Source: Salegentibacter sp.
Lineage (GTDB): Bacteria; Bacteroidota; Bacteroidia; Flavobacteriales; Flavobacteriaceae
NCBI GenBank assembly: GCA_024635815.1
Contig: JAGXIG010000091.1
Location: 1 to 22,409 of the forward strand
Length of the DNA: 22,409 bases
Direction of reading: 5' to 3'
Shown here in pieces: positions 21,856 through 22,409 of the stretch (position 1 is the stretch's first letter; each line of letters opens with the position of its first letter). The notes under the pieces are model-generated. The model was not told where the DNA came from. It saw nothing but the letters and a program-made list of their open reading frames with translations, and did not search any database. Both the position numbers and the translations under genes were made by a program.

Positions 21856-22409
21856 ATGAAAAAGGTGAAATACCGCCACTCAACTTCGCGACTATTGCTC
21901 TTAAGTGTAGCATTTTTTATTTCATTCAGCGTTTTGGGAATTGCACAGGAGGAGGCTTCGCAAGATGCCGCGGCCGAAAGCCAGGAGCAAACCGATGAAT
22001 CATCGGAGGAATCTTCAGAAGCTGCTGCAGCCGCCTCAGATCTTGGAGATCCGGCGAACGGAAAATCCTTGTTTAATTCACTTTGCGCTGCCTGTCACAA
22101 ACCATATTCTGCCGGTATTGGTCCTGCCCTTAATGGCATTACCGAGAAACGAGAAATGGATTGGTTGTACCGCTGGATCAAAAACAGTCAGGAGTTAATT
22201 TCTTCCGGAGATGACCAGGCTGTTGCGATATACGAAGAGTATAACCAAACGGCAATGCCGGCTTTTCCTCAATTATCAGATGCTGATATTGATGATATCC
22301 TTGCATATGTAGAGCAGCCAAAACCAGAACCGCAAGCCGCACAGGCCGGTGGTGAAGCTGGTGGAGGGGATTCTTCCGGCGGAGGGGTTTCGGTAAATCT
22401 TATTTTGGG
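21856..22409 (+). CDS. Membrane-linked c-type cytochrome, 3' truncated by the window
   Basis: Only the first 184 codons are in the window. Residues about 1-30 form a signal peptide (LLLLSVAFFISFSVLGIAQ). An acidic Ala/Ser/Glu linker follows (about 31-63). Next is a monoheme cytochrome c domain, with haem motif C77-A-A-C80-H81 and a likely axial Met134 in T-A-M-P-A-F-P. Then comes a Pro/Ala/Gly-rich linker, and V-S-V-N-L-I-L at the edge looks like the start of a membrane segment. In Flavobacteriaceae such a gene after infB and a SPOR gene often begins the alternative complex III (act) locus, where a larger multihaem cytochrome is followed by ActB; that identification is an inference from context. 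It has its own -7 box at 21756. Confidence 0.85.
   Translation, partial: MKKVKYRHSTSRLLLLSVAFFISFSVLGIAQEEASQDAAAESQEQTDESSEESSEAAAAASDLGDPANGKSLFNSLCAACHKPYSAGIGPALNGITEKREMDWLYRWIKNSQELISSGDDQAVAIYEEYNQTAMPAFPQLSDADIDDILAYVEQPKPEPQAAQAGGEAGGGDSSGGGVSVNLIL

Noticed and set aside
21941..22198. An 85-residue plus-strand open frame near the right edge
   Set aside because: It is out of frame with the cytochrome c gene that spans the same bases and contains the CAACH motif; its protein is compositionally odd.
1..22409. CRISPR arrays, insertion sequences, phage genes, tRNA and rRNA genes
   Set aside because: None was seen: no spaced repeats, no transposase or integrase motifs, no tRNA-like cloverleaf, and the gene content is core housekeeping and envelope.

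Overview
The window reads as the core chromosome of a marine-type Flavobacteriaceae (Bacteroidota), near Gramella, Salegentibacter or Zunongwangia. The DNA is AT-rich. Most recognisable promoters carry the Bacteroidota -7 box TAnnTTTG, and Shine-Dalgarno motifs are mostly absent. Typical lineage families are present: a TonB-dependent receptor with a CarboxypepD_reg N-terminus, DUF3098, DUF3127, DUF2490, a SPOR protein, and a membrane-linked cytochrome c of the kind that opens alternative complex III loci. The genus is inferred from gene content and was not checked by any search.

Layout. 1-2546: a terminator-like hairpin, a TonB-dependent outer-membrane receptor and its terminator. 2545-4473: a divergent pair made of a degenerate Rieske-like lipoprotein (minus) and greA (plus), then a HIT protein and a hotdog thioesterase with overlapping stop and start. 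4470-7752: an orphan sensor kinase (minus), divergent from a flavin reductase-DUF3127 operon, then aat (plus). 7753-12293: a long minus-strand stretch holding DUF3098-uppP-truB-tonB-like, tagA, and a PepSY-like/DUF2490 exported pair. 12411-13924: minus-strand small genes and a calcineurin-like phosphoesterase. 14106-16450: an AsmA-like anchored protein (plus) tail to tail with a tandem UspA protein (minus). 16539-21183: the rimP-nusA-infB operon and a bidirectional terminator. 21244-22409: a SPOR protein (minus), then a truncated cytochrome c gene running off the right edge.

How it works together. Most of the window is housekeeping: transcription elongation and termination (greA, nusA), translation (rimP, infB, truB, aat), envelope lipid recycling (uppP), alkylation repair (tagA) and outer-membrane uptake or surface functions. 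No mobile elements, CRISPR arrays, tRNA or rRNA genes were seen, and no gene-free stretch exceeds about 300 bases.

Most interesting signals. Two transcription-factor genes, greA and rimP-nusA, share a 12-base promoter core. In each, an intrinsic-terminator-shaped hairpin lies between promoter and start codon, which suggests leader attenuation of the transcription machinery's own genes. Also notable are an outer-membrane lipoprotein that keeps a Rieske-like layout without the histidine ligands, a DUF3127 protein ending in an SSB-like acidic tip, three tail-to-tail gene pairs with no intergenic space, and three genes that can only start at TTG. I see no clear new defence or mobile system here.
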